Source: JBIOJM01 sp044450785 (GTDB lineage Bacteria; Planctomycetota; Planctomycetia; Isosphaerales; Isosphaeraceae). Taken from it: a stretch of 21,396 bases of DNA. Every line of letters begins with the position of its first letter. The stretch's first letter is position 1. The DNA lies in assembly GCA_044450785.1 (NCBI GenBank), contig JBIOJM010000159.1, forward strand, positions 1 to 21,396, in the 5' to 3' direction. The position numbers and the translations under genes were made by a program. Under the pieces are notes generated by a model. That model ran no database searches and was not told the origin of the DNA. It saw only the letters and a list, made by a program, of their open reading frames with translations. This document shows, piece by piece, positions 1 through 7,527 of this stretch.

Positions 1-615
1 ATTATGAGCGGACGTGTGTGGACTTTTGACCGGCGGAGGCCGTTCGTCCACCGTTCTCCGAGTCCGGGTCGCCGTCTTCTCCGTCCTCCGTCCTCCGCCC
101 TGAGGATTACCCCCCAACTCCGCATCCTTGGCAAATCCAGTGTTTTCGAGAGAAACCGCGAAAAACGTCTGATCGCCCTCACCATGACGAATCGGCCGGA
201 AAAACCTCCCGTCCCGCCTAAGTAACAACCTCATAGGACGTTGCTTCGCGGACACGTTCGACGAACAAAAATCCCCTGAGACGTAACTCCAATTCCCGCA
301 AGGCGGGGGCACCTGGGAGCGGTTTTTCCCCAACACACTCGTGTGCGCCATCATCTTCGGTGTTTCCCTCATGGCCGTTCGATCTCAGCCTTCCTCGGGC
401 GCAGAATCAGGTGGTCGCTCTCCAGCGATCCCGGGCCATGTTTGTTTTTCATTCCGACCCGGCTCGCCATGGTTCGATCGGCGGAAACCTTGCGATAATG
501 AAGGCGACGTCTGCGAACCAGGACTGCGCCCTTGGTGTCGGTCAGGGCGTGACTCCGGGGTGGGCCGGTCGATCCGAAAGGGTGGCAGCGCGGGCGACGC
601 GGGTCGTGAGGCGAC
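1..615. other. Intergenic region upstream of mutS2, no convincing gene
   Basis: No reading frame in this stretch looks like a real protein. The open frames are short, arginine/proline-rich and have no family signature. Small structures are visible. GTTCG-A-CGAAC is a perfect dyad at 256-266. CCCGC-AAG-GCGGG is a short hairpin at 295-307, with a T5 run only some 15 bases later, so it is a poor terminator. CACAC-TC-GTGTG lies at 334-345. An extended -10-like TGCGATAAT at 491-499 could serve mutS2, but no good -35 was found at the right spacing. The region may hold the end of an upstream transcript and the mutS2 promoter. Confidence 0.5.
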
Positions 616-2694
616 ATGGACACGCACACGCTGGAACTTCTCGACTTCGACAAGGTCCGCACGCTGGTCGCGGCCCGCGCAGCCTGCTCGCTGGGCAAGA
701 ACGCGGCACATCGGATCGAGCCGAGCGTCGATCCCGGCGAAATCCAGAGCCGGCTGGCGCTGACCAGCGAGATGGTCGAGGCGCTCGGTGCTGGTTTGAG
801 GCCCCCCTTCGGCGGGCTGCACGACGTTCGCCAGCACGTGCTTCGAGCCCAGAAGGGCGGCGTGCTCGAACCGGAAGAGCTCGCGGAGACGGTCGAGACG
901 CTGCGCGCGATCGGCAATCTCGACCAGTGGATCGACCGGGTTGGCGGCCAGTTCCCGCGGCTGGGCGGTCTGCGGCAAGGCATCGGTGAATTCTCGGGCC
1001 TCGTGGGTGCCATCGAAGGATGCCTGGACGACCGGGGCAAGGTCCTGGATACCGCCAGCCGGCGGCTATCCGCGCTGCGGCGCGAGGCCGCTCGTGTGCA
1101 GGAACGGATCCAGGAGACACTGCGGCGGATGCTGCGCTCGCCCGACATCCGCAGGGCCCTTCGCTTTCACAATTTCACCATGGTGGGGCACCACTTTGTT
1201 TTGCCCGTGGCCAAGGACCATCGAAGTGAGATCCAGGGCTCGGTACTCCGCACCAGCGCCAGCAACGAAACCGTTTACGTCGAGCCCACGGCGATCGGCG
1301 AGCAATCGGCTCAACTGTCATTCCTCCGCGCGCGGGAATCCAAGGAGGTGCGCCGGATTCTGCGCTGGTTAAGTGCACAGCTCGGCATCGTGTCCGACTC
1401 GCTGCTGGGCACGCTCGAGACCCTGACCGAGCTCGATCTCACGCACGCGCAGGCGCGGCTGAGCATCGACTATCGGATGTCGGCCCCCCACTTCAACGAC
1501 GAAGGCAAGCTGGTACTGCGAGGGGCGCGGCATCCCTTGCTCGAAGCCCTGTTCAAGGGCGATCCTGCCCTCGCCGGCGCCTCGTCCGAACTGTCCCATC
1601 CTGCGGCTGCTTCGGCCTCGCGCTCGGACGAGCCGGCCGGGCGGCCTGAAACGCTGCCCTATGAATCAGGCCCTGCCGGGCCGCCCCCGAAGGGCGGAGT
1701 GCCCGCGCACGCACGGCGAACCGTGGTCCCCATCGATCTCAATCTCGGGGTCCGTTTTCACATCCTGGTCGTCACGGGCCCGAACACCGGCGGCAAGACG
1801 GTCGCCTTGAAGACGGTCGGTCTGATCGCGATCATGGCCCAGGCCGGCTTGCACGTCCCGGCCGGCGAGGGTTCCGAGCTGCCGATCTTCGACGACGTCC
1901 TGGTCGACATCGGCGATGAGCAGAGCCTGGAGCAGTCGCTCTCCACCTTCTCGTCGCACGTGCGGCGAATCACCGAGATCCTGGCCAAAGCGAGCCCGCG
2001 CTCGCTGGTGATGCTCGATGAGCTCGGCGCGGGGACGGATCCCGCCGACGGCGCCGCCTTGGGCCGTGCGATCCTCGACGAGCTCGACGGCATCGGCTGT
2101 CGATCGATCGTGACGACGCACATCGGCGATCTCAAGACATACGCGTTCTCAAACCCGAACGCCGAGAACGCCGCCGTCGAGTTCGACCACGAGACCCTCC
2201 AGCCCAAGTATCGGCTATTGATCGGCGACATCGGTCAGTCGAATGCGCTCTCGATCGCGCGGCAACTTCGGCTCTCCGAGCGAGTCGTCGAGCGCGCGGA
2301 GTCTTACCTGGCACAGCGCCCCGGGCGCGGGGCTGCCGATTGGGAGATCGTCCAGAAGCTGCGCATGGAGGCCGACCTCGCCCGCCAGGCGGCGCTCCAA
2401 TCTCAGGCGGATGCCGAACGGACCCGCGCGGCCCTGGAAGAGCGTTTGGCTCAATTGCAGCACGAGGCGCAGCATGCCGATTCGATCGCCGACGCGCGCG
2501 CTCGCCTCCAGCCCGGCGACAGGGTGGTCGTGCCTCGTCTCGGATTCGACCGGCCGGGGCGGCTGGTCAAGCTCGACCCGCGCAAGAAGACGGCCGTCGT
2601 CGCGATCGGCCACGTGACCTGGAACGTGGCGATCGACGAGCTGATACCCCAGACGACTTCACCCGGCCGCGGCCCAATTCCAGGTGCCCGCTAG
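616..2694 (+). CDS. mutS2: MutS2 family DNA mismatch/recombination ATPase without Smr domain
   Basis: This is a MutS2-type ATPase, a family that binds branched DNA or stalled ribosomes and limits recombination or rescues collided ribosomes. The N-terminus (LELLDFDKVRTLVA) is typical. The core/clamp spans roughly residues 1-315. The ABC-type ATPase has Walker A GPNTGGKT at 388-395, Walker B LVMLDELGAGTDP at 464-476, and the VTTH switch near 499. A charged, probably coiled stretch (575-625) is followed by a small beta domain (630-677) with the PGDRVVVPRLG motif. The protein stops at 692 residues, whereas family members are usually about 780 and end in an Smr nuclease domain, which is absent here. 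A Pro/Ala/Ser/Gly-rich insert (about 316-367) lies between clamp and ATPase. The ATG start fits the family N-terminus and follows GTGAGG. It converges with glgB, 13 bases away. Confidence 0.93.
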   Translation: MDTHTLELLDFDKVRTLVAARAACSLGKNAAHRIEPSVDPGEIQSRLALTSEMVEALGAGLRPPFGGLHDVRQHVLRAQKGGVLEPEELAETVETLRAIGNLDQWIDRVGGQFPRLGGLRQGIGEFSGLVGAIEGCLDDRGKVLDTASRRLSALRREAARVQERIQETLRRMLRSPDIRRALRFHNFTMVGHHFVLPVAKDHRSEIQGSVLRTSASNETVYVEPTAIGEQSAQLSFLRARESKEVRRILRWLSAQLGIVSDSLLGTLETLTELDLTHAQARLSIDYRMSAPHFNDEGKLVLRGARHPLLEALFKGDPALAGASSELSHPAAASASRSDEPAGRPETLPYESGPAGPPPKGGVPAHARRTVVPIDLNLGVRFHILVVTGPNTGGKTVALKTVGLIAIMAQAGLHVPAGEGSELPIFDDVLVDIGDEQSLEQSLSTFSSHVRRITEILAKASPRSLVMLDELGAGTDPADGAALGRAILDELDGIGCRSIVTTHIGDLKTYAFSNPNAENAAVEFDHETLQPKYRLLIGDIGQSNALSIARQLRLSERVVERAESYLAQRPGRGAADWEIVQKLRMEADLARQAALQSQADAERTRAALEERLAQLQHEAQHADSIADARARLQPGDRVVVPRLGFDRPGRLVKLDPRKKTAVVAIGHVTWNVAIDELIPQTTSPGRGPIPGAR

Positions 2695-2707
2695 GGCCGC
2701 CGGGGCG

Positions 2708-4960
2708 TCAAGAAGAGATCGAAGGCGTCTTCAAGAACAGGACGCCCAGAGGGGGCAGGCGCAGCGACAGGTGGAACGGGCGGCCGGCGTGCGGTTCGTG
2801 CGACGCCCACGCCCCGCCGTGATTGCCGGCGTTCGTCCCGCCGTAGCTCTCGGAATCCGTGTTGAGGATTTCCCGGTAATATCCTGCCGTCGGAACGCCG
2901 ATCCGGTAGTTGTCGCGGACGACGGGCGTGAAGTTGCAGACCACGACGATGGAGTCGTCGGGGTCCCTGGCTCGACGCAGGAACGCGATGACGCTGTTCT
3001 CCCAGTCGTGGAGCTCCAGCCATTCGTAACCCTGCCATTCGAAGTCGACTTGATGGAGGGCCGGCTGCGAACGATAGAGCGCATTCAAGTCGCACACCAG
3101 GCGGAGAATCCCCTGGTGGTCCGGCCACTGGAGCAGGTGCCAGTCGAGGCTTTCGTCGTGGTTCCATTCACGCCACTGCGCGATCTCGCTGCCCATGAAG
3201 AGCAGTTTCTTTCCCGGATGGCCGTACATGTACCCGTAGAGCAGCCGCAGGTTCGCAAATTTCTGCCAGATGTCGCCCGGCATCTTGTCGAGCAGCGACC
3301 CCTTGCCGTGCACGACCTCGTCGTGAGACAGCGGCAGAATGAAATTCTCGCTGAAGGCGTAGATCATGCTGAATGTCAGCGAGCCGTGTTCGTACTTGCG
3401 ATGGACCGGGTCCTTGGAGAGATAACGGAGCGTATCGTTCATCCAGCCCATGTTCCACTTGAGGCTGAAGCCCAGGCCGCCAAGGTAGGTCGGGCGCGAC
3501 ACACCCGACCAGCTCGTCGATTCCTCGGCCGAGGTCAGGACGCCCGGGTGCTCGTGATGGCACAGCTCATTGAGCCGCTTGAGGAAGTCGATGGCCTCGA
3601 GGTTTTCGTTGCCGCCGTGGATGTTGGGGACCCAGTCCCCGGGCTCGCGTGAATAGTCGAGGTAGATCATCGAGGCCACGGCGTCGACCCGCAGTCCGTC
3701 GAGGTGGTAGCGGTCGAGCCAGAAAAGGGCGTTGCCGAACAGAAAGTTCCGGACCTCGGGCCGGCCGTAATTGAAGATCTTCGTACCCCAGTCGCGGTGC
3801 TCGCCCAGGCGAGGGTCGGAATGCTCGTACAAGTGCGTCCCGTCGAAAAAGCCGAGTCCGTGCGAGTCGTTGGGAAAATGGGCGGGAACCCAGTCGAGGA
3901 TCACTCCGTAGCCATTCTGGTGCAGGGTGTCCACGAAGTAGGCGAAATCGTCCGGGGTACCGAATCGCGACGTCGGGGCGAAGTAGCCGACGGGCTGGTA
4001 TCCCCAGCTCCCGTCGAAAGGGTGCTCCGTGACCGGCATCAGCTCGATGTGCGTGAAGTGGGTGTGTTCGAGGTGAACAACGAGCTGGTCGGCAAGCTCG
4101 CGATAGCCGAGGAACGAATTGTCTTGCCCTGGGTTTCGTTTCCAGGAGCCCAGGTGAAGCTCGTAGACCGCGATCGGCTGGTCGAGACCCTGTCGCTGCA
4201 CCCGGGTGGCCAGCCAGTCCTGGTCGTGCCAGGAGAATTGGGTGACGTCCCAGACGACCGAGGCCGTCCTGGGGCGCAGCTCCGCGGCGAAGCCGTAGGG
4301 ATCAGACTTCTGGATGAGATAGCCGTCGTGGCGGCTCTTCACCTCGTACTTGTAGACCTCGCCCCGGCACAGGTCGGGGATGAAAAGCTCCCAGATCCCC
4401 GTCGCGCCCCGATTCCCCATGGGATGCCGCCGGCCGTCCCAGTGATTGAAATCGCCGATGATGCTGACGCGCTCCGCATTGGGCGCCCAGACGGCGAAAT
4501 GGACGCCGCGAAAATCGCGGTGCGTGCGGAGGTGCGCGCCCAGCCGCTCATAGTTGCGGTAGTGCGTCCCTTCACCGAGCAGATGCAGATCGAAGTCCGT
4601 GAGGACCGGGCCGAAGAGATAGGGGTCGACGAAATCCCAGGAATGCCCCAGGTGGTCTTCCAACCGGATCCGATAGGGGAAGGCGGCGGAGCGGCCGGCA
4701 AAGAGGGCGACGAAAAAACCATCCTCGTGAATCCACTCCATGGGGACGAGTTCACCTGGTTCGCCGCGGATCAGATCGACGACCCACGCCGCCTTGGCCT
4801 CGGGGAGGAACGCGCGGACCACCCACCTCTTCACGCCCGATGGCAAGGTCGCCAGCTCGTGAATACCCAACACCGAGAACGGGTCCCAGTGGTTGGCATG
4901 AACGATCAGATCGATATCGATCTGCGTCGTCGTGGGGACCGGACTCGTCAGCACTGGCAT
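2708..4960 (-). CDS. glgB: 1,4-alpha-glucan branching enzyme (GH13)
   Basis: GlgB introduces alpha-1,6 branches into glycogen by cutting an alpha-1,4 chain and re-attaching it; it acts in the cytoplasm. The 750-residue length fits the family (E. coli about 728). Visible parts are an N1 domain (about 20-120, HANHWDPFSVLGIHE), a CBM48 domain (about 130-240, VHFAVWAPNAERVSIIGDFN), the TIM-barrel catalytic domain (about 265-620) and a C-terminal beta domain (about 645-748). Catalytic motifs are DGLRVDAVA (nucleophile Asp426), TSAEEST (acid/base Glu479) and LPLSHDEVVHGK (Asp547), plus DWVPAHFP. It starts 21 bases after nadA on the same strand and probably shares its transcript. A GGAG lies about 13 bases before the ATG, rather far, and overlaps the nadA end. 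No other glycogen gene is in the window. Confidence 0.97.
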   Translation of the reverse strand: MPVLTSPVPTTTQIDIDLIVHANHWDPFSVLGIHELATLPSGVKRWVVRAFLPEAKAAWVVDLIRGEPGELVPMEWIHEDGFFVALFAGRSAAFPYRIRLEDHLGHSWDFVDPYLFGPVLTDFDLHLLGEGTHYRNYERLGAHLRTHRDFRGVHFAVWAPNAERVSIIGDFNHWDGRRHPMGNRGATGIWELFIPDLCRGEVYKYEVKSRHDGYLIQKSDPYGFAAELRPRTASVVWDVTQFSWHDQDWLATRVQRQGLDQPIAVYELHLGSWKRNPGQDNSFLGYRELADQLVVHLEHTHFTHIELMPVTEHPFDGSWGYQPVGYFAPTSRFGTPDDFAYFVDTLHQNGYGVILDWVPAHFPNDSHGLGFFDGTHLYEHSDPRLGEHRDWGTKIFNYGRPEVRNFLFGNALFWLDRYHLDGLRVDAVASMIYLDYSREPGDWVPNIHGGNENLEAIDFLKRLNELCHHEHPGVLTSAEESTSWSGVSRPTYLGGLGFSLKWNMGWMNDTLRYLSKDPVHRKYEHGSLTFSMIYAFSENFILPLSHDEVVHGKGSLLDKMPGDIWQKFANLRLLYGYMYGHPGKKLLFMGSEIAQWREWNHDESLDWHLLQWPDHQGILRLVCDLNALYRSQPALHQVDFEWQGYEWLELHDWENSVIAFLRRARDPDDSIVVVCNFTPVVRDNYRIGVPTAGYYREILNTDSESYGGTNAGNHGGAWASHEPHAGRPFHLSLRLPPLGVLFLKTPSISS

Positions 4961-4981
4961 GGTTCTTGACTTTCTCCGGGC

Positions 4982-6103
4982 TCACTGGACCTCGAGCATG
5001 CGCTTGAGAGCGATCCGTGCCCAGTGCGCGGTTTCCGCGGGTACCTTGATCCGGTTGACCGGAGTTCCGCGAGCGAGGTTGTCGAGGCACCAGGCCAGGT
5101 GGGGCATGTCGATCCGGTACATGGTCGCGCACATGCAGACCATGGGGGAAAGGAAGTGGATGATCTTGTCGGGATTCTCGTCCGCCAAGCGATTGACCAG
5201 GTGAAGCTCGGTGCCGATGCCCCAGATCGAGCCGGCCGGTGCCTGGGCAATGGTCTTGATGATGAATTCGGTCGAGCCCACGACGTCCGCGGCGTCGACG
5301 ACCTGCATCATGCATTCGGGGTGGACGAGGATCTTGCCGGCAGGAAACCGGCGCCGGAATTGCTGCACATGGTCGGGTTTGAACATTTGGTGGACCGAAC
5401 AGTGGCCTTTCCAGAGCAAGACCCGGCCCGAAACGATCGCCGCGGCCGTGTTGCCGCCCAGGGGTTCGCGAGGGTCCCAAACGACCATCTGATCCAGGGG
5501 AATCCCCATGGCCCGGGCTGTGTTCCGGCCGAGGTGCTGGTCGGGGAAAAACAGCACGCGGGCGCGCCTGGCGAACGACCATTCCAGGACCGCGCGGGCG
5601 TTGGAACTGGTGCAAACGATGCCGCCATGTCGCCCGCAGAAGGCCTTGAGCTCCGCTGACGAGTTGACGTAAGTCACCGGCATCAAATCGTCTGTGTCGG
5701 TGATCTCGCCAAGGTCTGCCCACGCGGCCTCGACCGAATCCAGGTCGGCCATGTCGGCCATGCTACATCCGGCGGACAGGTCGGGCAGGTAAACGCTGAC
5801 CTCGTCGCGGGACAGGACGTCAGCCGTTTCCGCCATGAAGTGCACGCCGCAAAAGACGATGGCTTGGCAAGTGAGACTCCGCGCCGCGAGCTGGCTGAGC
5901 TTGTAGCTGTCCCCCCGCAAATCGGCGAAGCGGATCACCTCGTCCTGCTGATAATGGTGTCCAAGTATCAGAAGTGATTGGCCCATCCCCTCCTTGACGG
6001 AAAGGATCCGTTGTTCCAGATCGGCGTCCGCCAGCTCGCGGAATGATTCGAAGCTCAGGGCCGGACGTTCGGTTGAGCTTAAAACGGTCGTCGTTTGGGT
6101 CAT
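4982..6103 (-). CDS. nadA: Quinolinate synthase A
   Basis: NadA condenses iminoaspartate with dihydroxyacetone phosphate to quinolinate, the NAD precursor. It is a cytoplasmic enzyme with an oxygen-sensitive 4Fe-4S cluster. The 373-residue length matches the B. subtilis type. Visible motifs are LILGHHYQQDEV (about 45-56), DSYKLSQLA (65-73), CGVHFMAETA (85-94), AGCSMAD with Cys113, KGHCSVH with Cys235, HPECMMQVV (261-269), GSTEFI (276-281) and the PMVCMCATMYRIDMPHL region with Cys323/Cys325. Three of these cysteines are expected to hold the cluster (family knowledge: Cys110, 230 and 320 in B. subtilis). No nadB or nadC lies in the window. The start codon has no clear Shine-Dalgarno; a TATACT box sits only about 10 bases upstream, so a very short leader is possible besides the stronger promoter farther up. 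Confidence 0.97.
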   Translation of the reverse strand: MTQTTTVLSSTERPALSFESFRELADADLEQRILSVKEGMGQSLLILGHHYQQDEVIRFADLRGDSYKLSQLAARSLTCQAIVFCGVHFMAETADVLSRDEVSVYLPDLSAGCSMADMADLDSVEAAWADLGEITDTDDLMPVTYVNSSAELKAFCGRHGGIVCTSSNARAVLEWSFARRARVLFFPDQHLGRNTARAMGIPLDQMVVWDPREPLGGNTAAAIVSGRVLLWKGHCSVHQMFKPDHVQQFRRRFPAGKILVHPECMMQVVDAADVVGSTEFIIKTIAQAPAGSIWGIGTELHLVNRLADENPDKIIHFLSPMVCMCATMYRIDMPHLAWCLDNLARGTPVNRIKVPAETAHWARIALKRMLEVQ

Positions 6104-6229
6104 GACGCTGTCAAGTATAACAGGTTACGCGCAGGAAATCCGGCGGAGCTGCGCTCATGTGCGATCGGTTTCGACATCCCCATGGCAAGCAAGCTTCGAA
6201 AAAGTGTCCCGATGCTGGCTCTCGAACGT

Positions 6230-6257
6230 ATTATAGCGTTGTGTCGATCGATGACGA
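6230..6257 (-). promoter_or_regulatory. Candidate sigma-70-type promoter for nadA-glgB
   Basis: On the minus strand a perfect TATAAT (6235 down to 6230) is preceded, after a 16-base spacer, by TCGTCA (6257 down to 6252), which matches four of six bases of TTGACA. Transcription would begin about 120 bases before the nadA start. On the plus strand the same spot reads TATTAT, but without a -35 box. Whether planctomycete sigma factors use this site is inferred from the general consensus. Confidence 0.4.
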
Positions 6258-6301
6258 GAGCCCGGTGATGGCGGACCATCTCCTTGCATCCGACACATCG
6301 A

Positions 6302-6343
6302 TCATGAATCCATGAATCGAGGTCGAACTGAATGGATTCGTGA
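6302..6343. repeat. 12-bp inverted repeat upstream of signalling operon
   Basis: The arms TCATGAATCCAT (6302-6313) and ATGGATTCGTGA (6332-6343) are complementary at 11 of 12 positions, and the remaining pair would be a G-U wobble in RNA. The spacer is 18 bases. An overlapping direct repeat, CATGAATC twice, lies at 6303-6318. The structure ends 28 to 43 bases before the possible starts of the kinase gene. It could be an operator or a 5' leader hairpin; neither is proven. Confidence 0.4.
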
Positions 6344-6386
6344 CGATCGTTAAGACAATGGAACGCGGACCATGGAGCGGAAGTTG

Positions 6387-7505
6387 ATGGGTGCCGTCTT
6401 GATCGTCGATGACAGCGCGCCGGATCGCGCATTGCTTCGGACCATTCTCGGTCGGGCCGGTTACACGATTTACGAAGTTGCAAAGGGGGGAGAAGCAGTT
6501 CAGAAGGCGAAGGAGGTCCGACCCCACGTCATCATCCTGGATGTCAACCTTCCCGACATGAACGGTCTTGCGGTCTGCCGCGCCATTCGGGCTGACCGGG
6601 AGATCGCCAACCTGCCGGTCTTGATGCTGACGGTCCGTCATGATGACTCCGACGTTCTTGCCGGACTCGAAGCCGGGGCGGACGACTACGTCGCCAAGGA
6701 CTCGGCCGGTGCGATCGTGCTGGGACGCGTCCACCGCTTGATTCAATTCCGCCAGATGTCCAGCATGGCCATGCTCAATCAACAGCTCGTCCAGGTAGGC
6801 CGCATGCTCGCTGGGATCATTCATGAGATCCGCGGACCATTGGCGGTGATTCGCGGCAGCGCCGAGGTCCTCCTCTTGAACGATTCGCCCGGCAGTCAGG
6901 ATTCTCAGTGGGTCGAATCCATCTTGCGGAACTCCCAGGTGCTCCAGCTCCGGCTCGACCATCTGCTGGCGACCGTGCGGAACGGTTCTTGGGACGTTCA
7001 GATGGTCGACTTGCCGTCCTTGCTCCGAGAATCGATCGATTTGTTCGTCAAGGGATTGCCGTCGGCCGATCGCCGCATTCAGGTTGAGACGGTCTGCGAA
7101 CTTGCCCTGCCCCCGATCCGAGTCGACCCTGGCCGGTTGATGCAGGTGCTCTTCAATTTACTCGGAAACGCCCACCAGGCTTTGACCAGCTCGGGCCAGG
7201 GAGGGCGGATCGTCGTGCGGGCGGGCACGGCCGAGCAAGAGGGGCGTCGCTGGGTCATCGTGGACGTCGTGGATGACGGGCCCGGGGTCCCCGAGGCGTA
7301 CATCGATCGAATCTTCGAACCGTTCTTCACAACCAGGGAAGGCGGGACCGGTTACGGATTGTACCTGGCCGCCGAGCTACTCAAGGAACAGTCTGGCCGG
7401 CTTTCGGTGCGCAATAATCCCGAGGGTGGAGTGACGTTCACGATCTGGCTATCCGCGGACGAGGCTCCCACCGAGGATCGAGCAGGCGACAAGGGTTCTT
7501 CTTGA
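6387..7505 (+). CDS. Hybrid response regulator-histidine kinase (REC-HisKA-HATPase)
   Basis: This is a cytoplasmic signalling protein with an N-terminal receiver fused directly to a kinase core; no membrane segment or PAS sensor is seen. Counting from the upstream ATG at 6372, the receiver spans about 7-125 with acidic Asp13/Asp14, phospho-acceptor Asp57 (IILDVNLPD), Thr87 and Lys109. The kinase has its H-box at His151 (IIHEIRGPLAVIRG), N-box (FNLLGNAHQAL), DDGPGV, IFEPFFTT and the GGTGYGLYLA ATP lid. The start at 6387 is preferred because GGAG at 6374-6377 lies nine bases upstream and MGAVLIVDD is a typical receiver start; ATG 6372 would add five residues. It is 22 bases before the next kinase gene, so probably co-transcribed. 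The receiver likely gates the kinase after phosphotransfer from another kinase (inference). Confidence 0.9.
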   Translation: MGAVLIVDDSAPDRALLRTILGRAGYTIYEVAKGGEAVQKAKEVRPHVIILDVNLPDMNGLAVCRAIRADREIANLPVLMLTVRHDDSDVLAGLEAGADDYVAKDSAGAIVLGRVHRLIQFRQMSSMAMLNQQLVQVGRMLAGIIHEIRGPLAVIRGSAEVLLLNDSPGSQDSQWVESILRNSQVLQLRLDHLLATVRNGSWDVQMVDLPSLLRESIDLFVKGLPSADRRIQVETVCELALPPIRVDPGRLMQVLFNLLGNAHQALTSSGQGGRIVVRAGTAEQEGRRWVIVDVVDDGPGVPEAYIDRIFEPFFTTREGGTGYGLYLAAELLKEQSGRLSVRNNPEGGVTFTIWLSADEAPTEDRAGDKGSS

Positions 7506-7527
7506 CTCACTTCGAGAGATCGCGATC

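Noticed and set aside
4..225. 73-residue open frame at the left end
   Set aside because: Arg/Pro/Ser-rich, with repeated CCGTCCTCCG in the DNA, no ribosome site and no family resemblance.
295..322. CCCGC-AAG-GCGGG hairpin considered as a terminator
   Set aside because: The stem is only five pairs and the T-run is not adjacent to it.
491..499. Extended -10-like TGCGATAAT considered as the mutS2 promoter
   Set aside because: No acceptable -35 box at 15 to 18 bases upstream, so it is kept only as a remark.
3704..4969. 421-residue plus-strand open frame
   Set aside because: It is fully antisense to glgB, which has complete catalytic motifs; the frame is a GC-rich shadow.
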